Part shown: positions 21,635 to 29,464 of the stretch, in pieces
Layout of the letters: the number at the start of each line of letters is the position of its first letter
How positions within the stretch are numbered: the stretch's first letter is position 1
Assembly: GCF_009377345.1 (NCBI RefSeq)
Contig: NZ_WBSL01000011.1
Span: forward strand, 1-57,630
Direction: 5' to 3'
Source of the DNA: Deinococcus terrestris
Lineage (GTDB): Bacteria; Deinococcota; Deinococci; Deinococcales; Deinococcaceae
DNA length: 57,630 bases
The notes under the pieces: generated by a model
What the model was told of the DNA's origin: nothing
The model's database searches: none
What the model saw: the letters and a program-made list of their open reading frames with translations, nothing else
Made by a program: the position numbers and the translations under genes

Positions 21635-22580
21635 ACGAGATCCTCGGATCCGCGATGGCGTAGGCGATGTCTGACAACAGGTTGGAGATCAGCAAGACCA
21701 ACGATCCGATCATCATCAGCGCCAACAACACGGGGTAATCGCGGCCATTCATGCTTTCGATAAACAACCGGCCGATCCCTGGCCACGCGAAGATGGTCTC
21801 GGTAATGACGGCACCGGAGACAATGCCGGCAAAGTCGAGGGCAATCACGGTGATCATGGGGAGCAGCGCGTTGCGTAGGGCGTGACGGTACACCACCTGA
21901 CGCCCGGGAAGTCCTTTGGCCTTCGCGGTGCGCACGTAGTCCTGGCTAAGCACGTCGACCATGCTGGAGCGCATATACCGGCTCCAGCCCGCCACGTTGG
22001 CAAAGGCCAGGATACAGGCCGGCAGGATCAGGTGCCGCGCCAGGTCGAGTGGAGAACCGTCGCCGATGGTGGTCATCCCGGCCGAGGGCAGCAGTCGCCA
22101 CTGCACCGAGAAGAGCAGCTGCAGCATCAGCGCGAGCCAGAACACCGGCATGCTGATGCCGAGAAACGAGGCGAAGGTGATGCCGTAATCCACGGCACTG
22201 GAGCGCCGCAGTGCACTGACCACGCCCAGGGGCACAGCCAGAAGAAGCGCGAGCAGGAAGCTGGTTCCACCAAGGAGCAGGGTGGGCCCGAGATGCTCCA
22301 CGACCTCACGGGTCACCGGCTGACCGGTCCGGATGGAATACCCCCACTCGCCCGTGAGGAACCCACGGACCCAGTGGAAGTACTGAATGTGGGCCGGCTG
22401 GTCCAGCCCCAGCGCGAGTCGCATCTGCTCCAGGGCTTCCGGACTGACACTCGGGTTGTCTGCATAGACGTCGAGGGGAGTCCCCGGTGCCAGATGCAGG
22501 ATGCCGAACAGAATCAGGGACACGCCCAGGAGAAGCGGCAACATACCGGCAAGCCGCTTGAGAAGGAAATTGACATTCAC
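21627..22580 (-). CDS. ABC transporter permease, DppB/OppB type
   Basis: A 317-residue inner-membrane permease of the dipeptide class. The start MNVNFLLKRLAGMLPLLLGV and LALGLDQPAHIQYFHWVRGFL are family features. The EAA loop is DYVRTAKAKGLPGRQVVYRH. It pairs with the following DppC-type subunit and receives substrate from the binding protein encoded 55 bases upstream. Confidence 0.92.
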   Translation of the reverse strand: MNVNFLLKRLAGMLPLLLGVSLILFGILHLAPGTPLDVYADNPSVSPEALEQMRLALGLDQPAHIQYFHWVRGFLTGEWGYSIRTGQPVTREVVEHLGPTLLLGGTSFLLALLLAVPLGVVSALRRSSAVDYGITFASFLGISMPVFWLALMLQLLFSVQWRLLPSAGMTTIGDGSPLDLARHLILPACILAFANVAGWSRYMRSSMVDVLSQDYVRTAKAKGLPGRQVVYRHALRNALLPMITVIALDFAGIVSGAVITETIFAWPGIGRLFIESMNGRDYPVLLALMMIGSLVLLISNLLSDIAYAIADPRISYE

Positions 22581-22635
22581 GCTCGCACCTCAGAAGTGAG
22601 CGGAAGGAGGATCATCCCCCTTCCGCTCGCTCGAC

Positions 22636-24255
22636 TTACCTGCGCAGATACCACTCGGCTACATCGACAAAGTTCGTCATGTTGGTCGGGTTCGGTACAA
22701 AATTGACGAGTTTGTCGGTCACCGCAATCATGGAGATGTTCGTGGTAAGCGGCAGTGAGGGCAGGTCCTTCATCAGCTCGGTCTGGAAGGCCAACAGTGC
22801 TGTGCGCTGGGCGGTCGCATCCAGGGTGGACTCTGCCCGGGTCAGCAGTTGATCGATCCTGGGGTTGCTGTAGGCCTGGCCATTGTTGACGCCCTTGCTG
22901 CCGAAGAACACGCTGTAGACCGGATCGGCGGAGGTGATCCAGCCGCCGTACCAGATGTCGTAGCTGCCGTTGTAGCGTGCTTCACGGAAGGCGACCCCCG
23001 ACTTGTTATCGGGTTTGAGCTCGATGCCGACGGCCTTGAGATTGGCAATGATGACTTGCTGCGCCACCTCGTCATTGGCGCGGCCAGCCTGCACCATGAT
23101 CCTGAAGCTGAGGCGCTGCCCGTTCTTGGCACGAATGCCGTCGGCGCCGCGCCGGTAGCCCGCCGCATCCAGGATGGCGTTGGCCCGGGTCACGCTGTAG
23201 GGATACCGTGGGACGTTCCGGTTGTACGTGTCGAAGACCGGCACGACCACGCTGTCGATCACCTGCGGGTAGCCTCCGAGCGCCTTGGAAATGGCGCCGC
23301 GGTTGATGGCGTGCGCAAAGGCCTGACGGACCGCGATGTCACGCAACGCGGCTGGACCCTTGAAGTTGAAGTCGAGGTGTTGCCACGACAGCACCTTGTT
23401 CTGCACGACTTTCATCCCTGCGAGGGCGTCCAACTGTTTGACCTGTGCGTACGGCACGTTGTATGCCATCTGAACTTCACCGGAGCGCAACTGGGCAACC
23501 AGCGTGTTGCTGTCCGGGATGATCTTGAAGTTCATGGCGTCGAGATAGGGCAGAGACTGGCCCTTGGCATCCTTGCGCCAGTAGTTGGGGTTGCGAACCA
23601 GCGCGACGTATTGCCCACGCCGGAACTCTTTGACGATAAAAGGTCCGGTGCCGAGCGGCTTCGTGTTGTAGACGTCCGTGTTGAGGTCTTTGCCGATCAG
23701 CGCGTGCCTAGGCAGAATCCCAAAGGTAAACAGTGTGCTGGCGAAGTCGGGGGCGACGCGCTTGTAGTACACGACGGCGGTCAGAGGGTCAGGCGTCTCG
23801 ATCCGCGAAATGTCCTCGGTACCAGACTTGCTCTCTGCAATAAACTTCGGGTTCTTGACGGCTTCCCACGTGAATTTGACGTCGGCGGACGTAAAGGGCT
23901 TGCCATCATGCCATTTGACGTTGGGCCTGAGCTTGTAGGTGATGACCATGGTTTTACCGTCTGCCGCGACCTTGATCCCGCCGTTGCGGACCGTAGGGAC
24001 TTCGCGGGCCAATACCGGCACGTATTTGGCGTTCTTATCTGGGGCAAGGAGGCCTTCGATCACAGGAGCGACAGCATCATGTAGGAAGCCGGTGCTGTAC
24101 ACGTTCAGGGTATCGATGTCGTAGCTGAGGCCGACCGTCAGTGTCCCTCCCCGTTGCTGCGCCGCAGCCATTCCGCCCAGCAGAATGGTAGACAGCAATG
24201 CGGTGCGGACTGAATTTCGGAACGTGGAATACTGGTGCCGCTGTTGCTTCGCCAT
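22636..24255 (-). CDS. ABC transporter substrate-binding protein, peptide class (SBP_bac_5)
   Basis: A 539-residue secreted binding protein. A Sec signal (TALLSTILLGGMAAAQ) ends near residue 30; there is no lipobox Cys. The SBP_bac_5 signature is YKLRPNVKWHDGKPFTSADV, followed by GTGPFIVKEFRRGQYVALVR. ATG 24255 follows AAGGAGG at 8 bases; an in-frame upstream extension to 24453 crosses the promoter and is unlikely. It is first in the minus-strand series and expressed from the promoter at 24325-24354, facing the IclR-type dyads. Confidence 0.92.
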   Translation of the reverse strand: MAKQQRHQYSTFRNSVRTALLSTILLGGMAAAQQRGGTLTVGLSYDIDTLNVYSTGFLHDAVAPVIEGLLAPDKNAKYVPVLAREVPTVRNGGIKVAADGKTMVITYKLRPNVKWHDGKPFTSADVKFTWEAVKNPKFIAESKSGTEDISRIETPDPLTAVVYYKRVAPDFASTLFTFGILPRHALIGKDLNTDVYNTKPLGTGPFIVKEFRRGQYVALVRNPNYWRKDAKGQSLPYLDAMNFKIIPDSNTLVAQLRSGEVQMAYNVPYAQVKQLDALAGMKVVQNKVLSWQHLDFNFKGPAALRDIAVRQAFAHAINRGAISKALGGYPQVIDSVVVPVFDTYNRNVPRYPYSVTRANAILDAAGYRRGADGIRAKNGQRLSFRIMVQAGRANDEVAQQVIIANLKAVGIELKPDNKSGVAFREARYNGSYDIWYGGWITSADPVYSVFFGSKGVNNGQAYSNPRIDQLLTRAESTLDATAQRTALLAFQTELMKDLPSLPLTTNISMIAVTDKLVNFVPNPTNMTNFVDVAEWYLRR

Positions 24256-24300
24256 ATCCAAAGCCTCCTTGCCCTGCCCCCTGGAAGGGCTGGGGTAACA

Positions 24301-24354
24301 CACTTGCATGTGGTGTTGAGGGCAAGTGTACGGGCCTGAATGCGCCAAAGTCAA
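24301..24354 (-). promoter_or_regulatory. Sigma-70-like promoter of the peptide-transporter operon
   Basis: On the minus strand TTGACT (24354-24349) and TACACT (24330-24325) are separated by 18 bases. A dyad CACTTGC (24301-24307)/GCAAGTG (24322-24328) overlaps the -10 box and could be an operator or a 5' hairpin. Confidence 0.6.
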
Positions 24355-24372
24355 GACGTTTTCCGCATCTGG

Positions 24373-24423
24373 ATTCCACCTAGCGGAATAGTGAGTCGCC
24401 TTTCGTATTCCATCTAGCGGAAT
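24373..24423. promoter_or_regulatory. Paired 17-bp dyads, likely IclR-family operators
   Basis: ATTCCACCTAGCGGAAT (24373-24389) and ATTCCATCTAGCGGAAT (24407-24423) are near-identical dyads with ATTCC/GGAAT arms, 34 bases apart (about three helical turns). They lie between the two divergent promoters. The second covers the -35/spacer of a likely plus-strand promoter whose -10 is TATGAT (24430-24435). The IclR regulator at 25666-26454 is the obvious candidate binder; this link is inference. Confidence 0.65.
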
Positions 24424-24451
24424 TTCGGGTATGATGGCGGTGGAGGCTCCC

Positions 24452-25648
24452 ATGCAAACTCAGGATCACACCGCCCGCGACCATCAGGTCGGCCGCCGTC
24501 TTACTGCACTCACCATCGGGATGGACCACCTGGAACGCCGGCTCTCGCGCGGCCATGGTGTGCTCGACAGCGAAGGGCTGGTGCCGATCTACCTCGGCGA
24601 ACACGTTGTTCCGGCACCACAATTTGACGACTGGGATACTGTGCACACGGAGCTTGCCGACCTGGAGCGTGAAGTGCTGCCGTATCCCAATGGTGCCCGG
24701 CGCGCGTTTCTCGAGGACATGCTCCGGTCGCTCAAGACTGCCGCTCGTCTGTTCGAGGGTGAGGAGCTGAGCTTCAAAGAAAAACTCGAGCAACTGGTGG
24801 GCGTCCCCGCTGCCCCGATCAGCAACGACCAGCTGCAGGCGATCCAAGGTGACCTGGACCGCCTGCTCACCGACGCTGGCTACGCTCACGGAACGTTGGC
24901 GGAGCGGACCGCCCGCTGGGAAGCAGAACGGTACCTTCCACAAGACCAACTCGAACAGACCTTCACGGCCCTGATGGCGACGGCGCAGCAGCGCACTGAC
25001 ACGATGATCTATCCCACGGGCGATTACCACATGAACCTGAATATGGTTCGTGGCGTTCCTTTTACCGCCCGCTGCAACTTCAGTGTAGGTCAGATGGATC
25101 TCAATGTTGATCTCAATTTTACCCGCTCGGCCCTCAAGCACTTGGTGGCCCATGAGGTCTTCCCTGGTCACTCGACCCAGCTGCTCTACACGCGGGATTA
25201 CGCGGAGCGTGGGGAAAGTACGCCTGACGTGCTGTTGTGCACCGCTAATGCGGTGACCGGCTGCATCCAGGAGGGTATCGGGGATCAAGGCATCCATTTG
25301 ATTGACTGGGTGGACAGCACGGACGACGCCATCTACATGACCCTGCGCCGTCTGAGAAGTTCGGCCGCGACGAGTGGCGCCTGGTACCAGATGGGCGAGG
25401 GCTGGCCGGAAGACCGGGTCTATGACTTCCTCGAACGCACCTGTTTTGGACAGAAGGTATGGATCGAGGGCCGGATTCGCTTTGCCAGCTACAGTTTCCG
25501 TGGGCCATTTATCGCGTCGTACTGGTTCGGCGATGAGGCTGTGCGCACGGTCCGCGAACGCATCACCCCTGAACAGCGCCCCGCCTTTATCGCGTCCCTC
25601 TACGGCGAGATGCACTCTCCACGCAGCCTTCAGATGTTTCAGGGCTGA
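24452..25648 (+). CDS. HExxxGH metallopeptidase-like protein
   Basis: A 398-residue protein. The metal site is HLVAHEVFPGHSTQLLYTRD, i.e. HEVFPGH, the pattern of DUF885 and M32-like peptidases. Further on is CIQEGIGDQGIHL, with a Glu as possible third ligand. No signal peptide is seen. ATG 24452 follows GGAGG by five bases, which decides it over ATGs at 24431 and 24434 that fall in the -10 region. It heads a plus-strand unit with IclR and the M24-type gene and faces the transporter operon. It probably acts on the transported compound; the exact bond cut is unknown. Confidence 0.75.
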   Translation: MQTQDHTARDHQVGRRLTALTIGMDHLERRLSRGHGVLDSEGLVPIYLGEHVVPAPQFDDWDTVHTELADLEREVLPYPNGARRAFLEDMLRSLKTAARLFEGEELSFKEKLEQLVGVPAAPISNDQLQAIQGDLDRLLTDAGYAHGTLAERTARWEAERYLPQDQLEQTFTALMATAQQRTDTMIYPTGDYHMNLNMVRGVPFTARCNFSVGQMDLNVDLNFTRSALKHLVAHEVFPGHSTQLLYTRDYAERGESTPDVLLCTANAVTGCIQEGIGDQGIHLIDWVDSTDDAIYMTLRRLRSSAATSGAWYQMGEGWPEDRVYDFLERTCFGQKVWIEGRIRFASYSFRGPFIASYWFGDEAVRTVRERITPEQRPAFIASLYGEMHSPRSLQMFQG

Positions 25649-25665
25649 ACAGACGGGCTCCAGAC

Positions 25666-26454
25666 ATGAGTGAAAATATTCAAAGTGTGGAACGGGCTCT
25701 CGATCTGATCAACACCATCGTTGAAGCCCAACGTCCACTTGGCATCGCTGAACTCTCTCACGCGATGGAGCTGGCCCCCAGCACCATCCACCGGATGATG
25801 CAGACGCTTTCTAGCAAAGGGTATATCCATCAGGACCCCAGCACCAAACGCTACGATATTGGTCCAGAAATCGTGCAGATCAGTCGCTCGTTGTACCTCC
25901 GCTACGACTTGGTGCGGCGCGTTCGCCCCTATCTGCAGGAACTGGTTGATCTCACCGGCGAAGCGGCCCATCTGGCAGAGCTCTACGGTACGACCGCCAT
26001 GTACCTCAGCCAGCTTGAACCCCTCAGCATGGTGCGGATGTTCACGACCCCAGGTTCTGTCGCTCCCCTCTACTGCAGTGATGTCGGCAAGCTGTTCCTG
26101 GCCGATCTTCCCCCGGCACGTGTGGACGACATCATTCGCAAAACCGGTCTTCGGCCCCGTACTCCCAACACAATCGTGGACCCGGTGCAGCTTGAGGCCG
26201 AGCTACAACAGGTCCGGGATCAGGGCCACGCGGAAGACAATGAAGAGCGTGAAATCGGCGTACGGTGCCTGAGCGCGCCTATCCTCAACGGCGCCGGCAA
26301 AGTGATTGCCACCATCGGCATCGCCGGTCCCACTGCGCGAATCACCAAAATCCGTGTGCCTGAGCTTAGTGGGTATGTGAAAGGTGTGGCCCACCGTGCG
26401 GCCAGCGACCTGATCTTGCAACCGCAGCAGGACCCAGAACTGAGGCCATCATGA
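25666..26454 (+). CDS. IclR-family transcriptional regulator
   Basis: A 262-residue regulator. The winged helix-turn-helix (residues 1-65) includes GIAELSHAMELAPSTIHRMM and the wing GYIHQDPSTKRYDIG. The C-terminal IclR effector domain has LYCSDVGKLFLADLP and GVRCLSAPILNGAGKVIATI. IclR proteins act as dimers or tetramers on paired palindromes and respond to small acids. The gene begins 17 bases after the peptidase-like gene and overlaps the next by 4, so it is part of the unit it probably controls through the dyads at 24373-24423. Confidence 0.92.
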   Translation: MSENIQSVERALDLINTIVEAQRPLGIAELSHAMELAPSTIHRMMQTLSSKGYIHQDPSTKRYDIGPEIVQISRSLYLRYDLVRRVRPYLQELVDLTGEAAHLAELYGTTAMYLSQLEPLSMVRMFTTPGSVAPLYCSDVGKLFLADLPPARVDDIIRKTGLRPRTPNTIVDPVQLEAELQQVRDQGHAEDNEEREIGVRCLSAPILNGAGKVIATIGIAGPTARITKIRVPELSGYVKGVAHRAASDLILQPQQDPELRPS

Positions 26455-27662
26455 TCGCGACCCGACTTGAGATCGGTGCAGTCGAGTATGCAGCCAGGCG
26501 TACGCAGCTCGCCCTCACTTTGCAGCAACAGGAACTCGACCTGATGGTCGTGTTTGGCCCCACCCGTGTGGCTTACCTGACAGGCTTTTTCTTTGCGGCC
26601 ACCGAGCGCCCTGTCGCGCTGCTTCTCAGCAGCGACGGGGCAGTGAGCGTGCTTCTTCCGGACATCGAAGCCAGCCATTTCGCCTCTCAATGCCCGGATC
26701 TGCCTGCTCCGGTTACCTACCCGGAATATCCTGGGGGCGGGAGCGGCCGACATCCTCTTCAGGTGCTGGGTGCGCACCTGCGCCAGCAGTTTCCACAGGC
26801 ACGACGTATTGCGGCGGACCATGACGGCTATGAGAACCGGTGGGGTTACCGTGGTCCCGTGTTATCCGCTGTGTTGGAGACGCCGGTTCGAGTCAAGCTT
26901 GAGTTGATCGACGATCAACGGGCCGTGAAAAGTCCCGCCGAGGTTGCCCTCATCCGTGAGGCTTGCCGCTGGGGCGACCATGCACACCGGTTGATGCAAG
27001 ACGCCATCACTGTGGGCAGCAATGAACTGCTGGTGTCCCATGGAGCCAGTCTGCAGGCCACCCGCGAGATGCTGGAATCGCTCGGCGACGCCTATGTGCC
27101 GAAAGCCCGAGAGGGTCTGCCTGCCAATACCATGTTCATCACCGGTGCCAACACCGCTTACCCCCACGGCCTGCACCGCAACACGGGCGTGCGTGTCAGC
27201 GATGTTCTTGTCACTGGTGCCTACGGGACTGTTGGTGGGTACGAGAGTGAACTTGAACGCACCATGCACGTGGGTGAGCCAACGCTCCAATTTGTGGAGT
27301 ATTTCGAGGCTATGGTGGCTGCCCAAGATGTCGCATTGCAGGCAATCCGGCCGGGCCGTACGTGCGCTTCCGTTGAAACGGAGGTTCGGCAGTTTATTCG
27401 TGACGAGCTCGGCCTTGACCATTTGGTGCGTCATCACACCGGGCATGCCTTCGGCCTAGAAGGGCACGAGCACCCCTTTCTGGACCTGGATGATCCGACC
27501 CCCATCCTCCCCGGCATGATTTTTTCGGTTGAGCCTGGTTTGTATGTACCTGACTTGGCCGGCTTCCGGCACTCGGATACCATCGTGGTCACAGAGGACG
27601 GGGCAGAGCGGCTCAGTCTCTACCCCCGCGACCTGGACAGCCTGATCATCCACCCCGCGTAG
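26451..27662 (+). CDS. M24 (pita-bread fold) family protein, creatinase-like, metal ligands altered
   Basis: A 403-residue protein with the creatinase N-terminal domain (LMVVFGPTRVAYLTGFFFAA) and a C-terminal pita-bread fold (from about 165). The His and one Glu region are intact (HHTGHAFGLEGHEHPFLD; MIFSVEPGLYV). The dinuclear-metal residues of Xaa-Pro aminopeptidases are not: the usual D...D appears as TGAYGTVGGYESELERT, and the last Glu (normally GxRxED) is replaced in GFRHSDTIVV. Creatinase uses the fold without metal to hydrolyse C-N bonds, so a non-peptidase hydrolase is plausible. ATG overlaps the IclR stop by 4 bases. Confidence 0.82.
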   Translation: MIATRLEIGAVEYAARRTQLALTLQQQELDLMVVFGPTRVAYLTGFFFAATERPVALLLSSDGAVSVLLPDIEASHFASQCPDLPAPVTYPEYPGGGSGRHPLQVLGAHLRQQFPQARRIAADHDGYENRWGYRGPVLSAVLETPVRVKLELIDDQRAVKSPAEVALIREACRWGDHAHRLMQDAITVGSNELLVSHGASLQATREMLESLGDAYVPKAREGLPANTMFITGANTAYPHGLHRNTGVRVSDVLVTGAYGTVGGYESELERTMHVGEPTLQFVEYFEAMVAAQDVALQAIRPGRTCASVETEVRQFIRDELGLDHLVRHHTGHAFGLEGHEHPFLDLDDPTPILPGMIFSVEPGLYVPDLAGFRHSDTIVVTEDGAERLSLYPRDLDSLIIHPA

Positions 27663-27785
27663 AGCCTGCGAGGAGGGATGAGTCCTTACCCCCCTTCCGG
27701 CTGGAGTGCCCCCCGAAAACTGGACGGTCAGGACTAGAGACTCAGGCTCGCCCCCAGCCCTAGGCTGGAAAGCGAGGCGACCTCT

Positions 27786-28093
27786 GTGAAAACCCGTCAG
27801 TTCTCCGAAGACCAGATCATCAAGCTACTCCAGGACGCCAAAAAGGGCGACAAACCGGTCGAGGAGCTGTGCCGCGACCTGGGATGCAGCACCGCGTCCT
27901 ACTACACCTGGAAGAAGAAGTACGGCGACACTACCCCCGACGAAGCCAAACGGCGTCTTGGCCAGAACAGCACCCGTATGGGGCTTGGCCGCTTCGTCGC
28001 TTGGAGAAGGAGAACGCTCGTCTCCTGCGGATCGTCGGTCAGCAGCGCTTGGAGATTGACGCCATGAAGGACGTGATTCAGAAAAAGCGGTGA
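27786..28093 (+). pseudogene. IS3-family orfA with a 38-bp insert
   Basis: From GTG 27786 the frame reads an IS3 OrfA: a helix-turn-helix (QIIKLLQDAKKGDKPVEELC, then GCSTASYYTWKKKYG). After DEAKR the frame is thrown by a 38-bp insert (27955-27992). Beyond the insert, in another frame, comes the leucine zipper RLEKENARLLRIVGQQRLEI and DAMKDVIQKKR, ending at 28093. Removing the insert restores a continuous OrfA (DEAKR-LRRLEKEN). No orfB follows. The transposase is therefore not functional. Confidence 0.75.
27955..27992 (+). repeat. 38-bp hairpin-forming insert, copy A
   Basis: It begins GTCTTGGCCAGAACAGCACC and ends CGTATGGGGCTTGGCCGC. The outer stem is GGCCA/TGGCC, with an inner CCC-GTAT-GGG hairpin. 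It is 30-odd identities out of 38 with the insert at 29127-29164 in another IS3 orfA, at the same point of the gene (between the helix-turn-helix and the leucine zipper). Confidence 0.65.
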
Positions 28094-28116
28094 CGGGTAG
28101 TGCTCCAGGAAATCCT

Positions 28117-29025
28117 TCAAGCAGCGTTGCGAGACTTCGCCACTTCCAGCAGCTTAGCCCAGGGACAGGTGTACCCCAAAGCGGAGTGGAGCCTGACCTG
28201 GTTGTACCAGTCACGGAATCGGACGGTCCCATCGCGCAATTCCTGCATGCTCGCGAAGTCCTCGCGGAAGACGAACTCGTATTTCAGCGTTCGGTTGGTG
28301 CGCTCCAGAATGCCCATTCCCCCCTTCTGGGATACCTTCGCCCGCACCCAACTCCCCACCTCCTGGCAGGCGTCCTGAAAGGCCGTCGAGGTGAAATCCG
28401 AGCCGCCATCGGTCATGACCAGCACCTCCTCTGTGATGCCCAGGTCCCGCAGGACCCGGAGACCCGTGTGCAGCGCGGTCACCGCGCTGCTGGCTGAAAG
28501 ACTGCGGACGACGTGGAGGTGCAGCAGGCACCGCGTCTCTACGTCCAGCACCAGGTAAGCCCAGCAGATTCCATCTCCCAGGCTGAACCGAGTCGCGTCC
28601 ACCTGAACTCGACGTCCCGCGGGCCACAAGGCTTCGCTGACGGCTGGGACGGCCTTCTTCCGGGTTTTCCGGGCCAGTGGGGGCTGAAGATTCAGTTCCC
28701 CCAAGGCCAGGCGGATGGTGTGCAGCCCCAGGTGCCCAGGAGCAGACAGCTCCTGGGCTGCCGACCGAGCCAGCACCTGATGAAGGCGCCGATAGCCATA
28801 AGTGGGATGTTCCAGGGCAGCCTCACGAATTCGTTCCAGGTGGGCCTGCTGCTGCACTTCCCGCTGGGCTTGCCCAGCGGCCTGCTGTCGGGTGTCCCGC
28901 AACTTCCAGGCGGGAACATCGGCTTCGCGAGCGAAGCTGGCCAGGCTCAGGTGCGGATGGTCTCTGTGGAACTCCTCGTAGACGGCGAGAAGCTGAGCCG
29001 GACTCAGAGACCCCGAACTTTTTTT
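28117..29025 (-). CDS. IS3-family transposase OrfB (DDE integrase domain)
   Basis: About 300 residues, reading from the frameshift site through SGSLSPAQLLAVYEEFHRDH, the HTH_21-like YGYRRLHQVLARS and the rve core. The catalytic residues are Asp in VQVDATRFSLG, Asp in VMTDGGSDFTS and Glu in GMGILERTNRTLKYEF. OrfA and OrfB overlap; on the gene strand the run GCAAAAAAAG (A7 at 29025-29019) is a standard slippery site giving the OrfAB fusion by -1 shift. The catalytic domain looks intact. Confidence 0.88.
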   Translation of the reverse strand, partial: KKSSGSLSPAQLLAVYEEFHRDHPHLSLASFAREADVPAWKLRDTRQQAAGQAQREVQQQAHLERIREAALEHPTYGYRRLHQVLARSAAQELSAPGHLGLHTIRLALGELNLQPPLARKTRKKAVPAVSEALWPAGRRVQVDATRFSLGDGICWAYLVLDVETRCLLHLHVVRSLSASSAVTALHTGLRVLRDLGITEEVLVMTDGGSDFTSTAFQDACQEVGSWVRAKVSQKGGMGILERTNRTLKYEFVFREDFASMQELRDGTVRFRDWYNQVRLHSALGYTCPWAKLLEVAKSRNAA

Positions 29026-29329
29026 GCAATCTGGAGCGCGAGCTCCTTCTCGCCAACCAGGACTTTCAGGCGTTCGTTCTCGCGTTCTAGCTCGGTTTGA
29101 CGGTCCCCCTGGCGGTCTCCGGCGAGGCGGGCAGGCCCCATACGGGTGCCGTTCTGCCCAAGACGCGGGCACGGCCTGCCTCCAGGAACTGTGCCTTCCA
29201 CGTGTGAATCAGGCTCTCGTTGACGCCGTGCTGTCGCGCAGCTTCAGCCACGCTGAGCTGGCCCCCTAGCACTGCCAGGACGATGTGCTCCTTGGTGTCC
29301 GTCGGCCAATTTTTCCGTTGCTTTCCCAA
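29004..29329 (-). pseudogene. IS3-family orfA with a 38-bp insert
   Basis: From a probable TTG at 29329 (after GAGGGG) it reads GKQRKNWPTDTKEHIVLAVL and VAEAARQHGVNESLIHTWKA, an IS3 helix-turn-helix. After AGRAR a 38-bp insert (29127-29164) shifts the frame. The leucine zipper (ELERENERLKVLVGEKELAL) then continues in another frame to the stop at 29004. Deleting the insert gives a continuous RAR-LAGDRQGDRQTELE. The insert is flanked by the direct repeat GCGGGC. Confidence 0.72.
29127..29164 (-). repeat. 38-bp hairpin-forming insert, copy B
   Basis: On the minus strand it starts GTCTTGGGCAGAACGGCACC and ends CGTATGGGGCCTGCCCGC. The outer stem is GGGCAG/CTGCCC, which differs from copy A by compensating changes on both arms while the inner CACCCGTATGGGG part is identical. 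The direct repeat GCGGGC (29127-29132, 29165-29170) brackets it. Confidence 0.65.
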
Positions 29330-29464
29330 GCCAGCCCCTCCAGAGTGCCCGACCCTCGCAAGTGGGCAGGTGATTTTGGAAGGATTTCCTGGAGCATTAC
29401 CACCTGACGCTACGGCAGGATCAAGGGCCGTTCCTGCTCCAGCGGGCCTGAGTAGATTGGGGAG

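Larger units (their letters stand above)
27703..28100 (+). mobile_element. Truncated IS3-family element
   Basis: A left end beginning near TGGAGTGCCCCCCGAAAACT (27703) precedes an orfA-like gene. orfB is missing: the second IS3 element begins at 28101, and no matching right end was found beyond 29396. Confidence 0.65.
28101..29396 (-). mobile_element. IS3-family element (IS150-like)
   Basis: Ends TGCTCCAGGAAATCCTTC (28101) and its inverse (to 29396) start and end with TG/CA as in IS3; the match may extend 5 bases further out (GGTAG/TTACC). No clear target duplication is visible. It carries orfA and orfB on the minus strand and abuts the truncated IS3 element. Confidence 0.8.

Noticed and set aside
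27955..27992. The 38-bp insert considered as an integron attC site
   Set aside because: It lacks the paired RYYYAAC/GTTRRRY ends, and no integrase or cassette lies next to it.
29397..29451. Open stretch reading YHLTLRQDQGPFLLQRA after the IS3 element
   Set aside because: It may be the end of a gene lost to the insertions, but it is too short to call.
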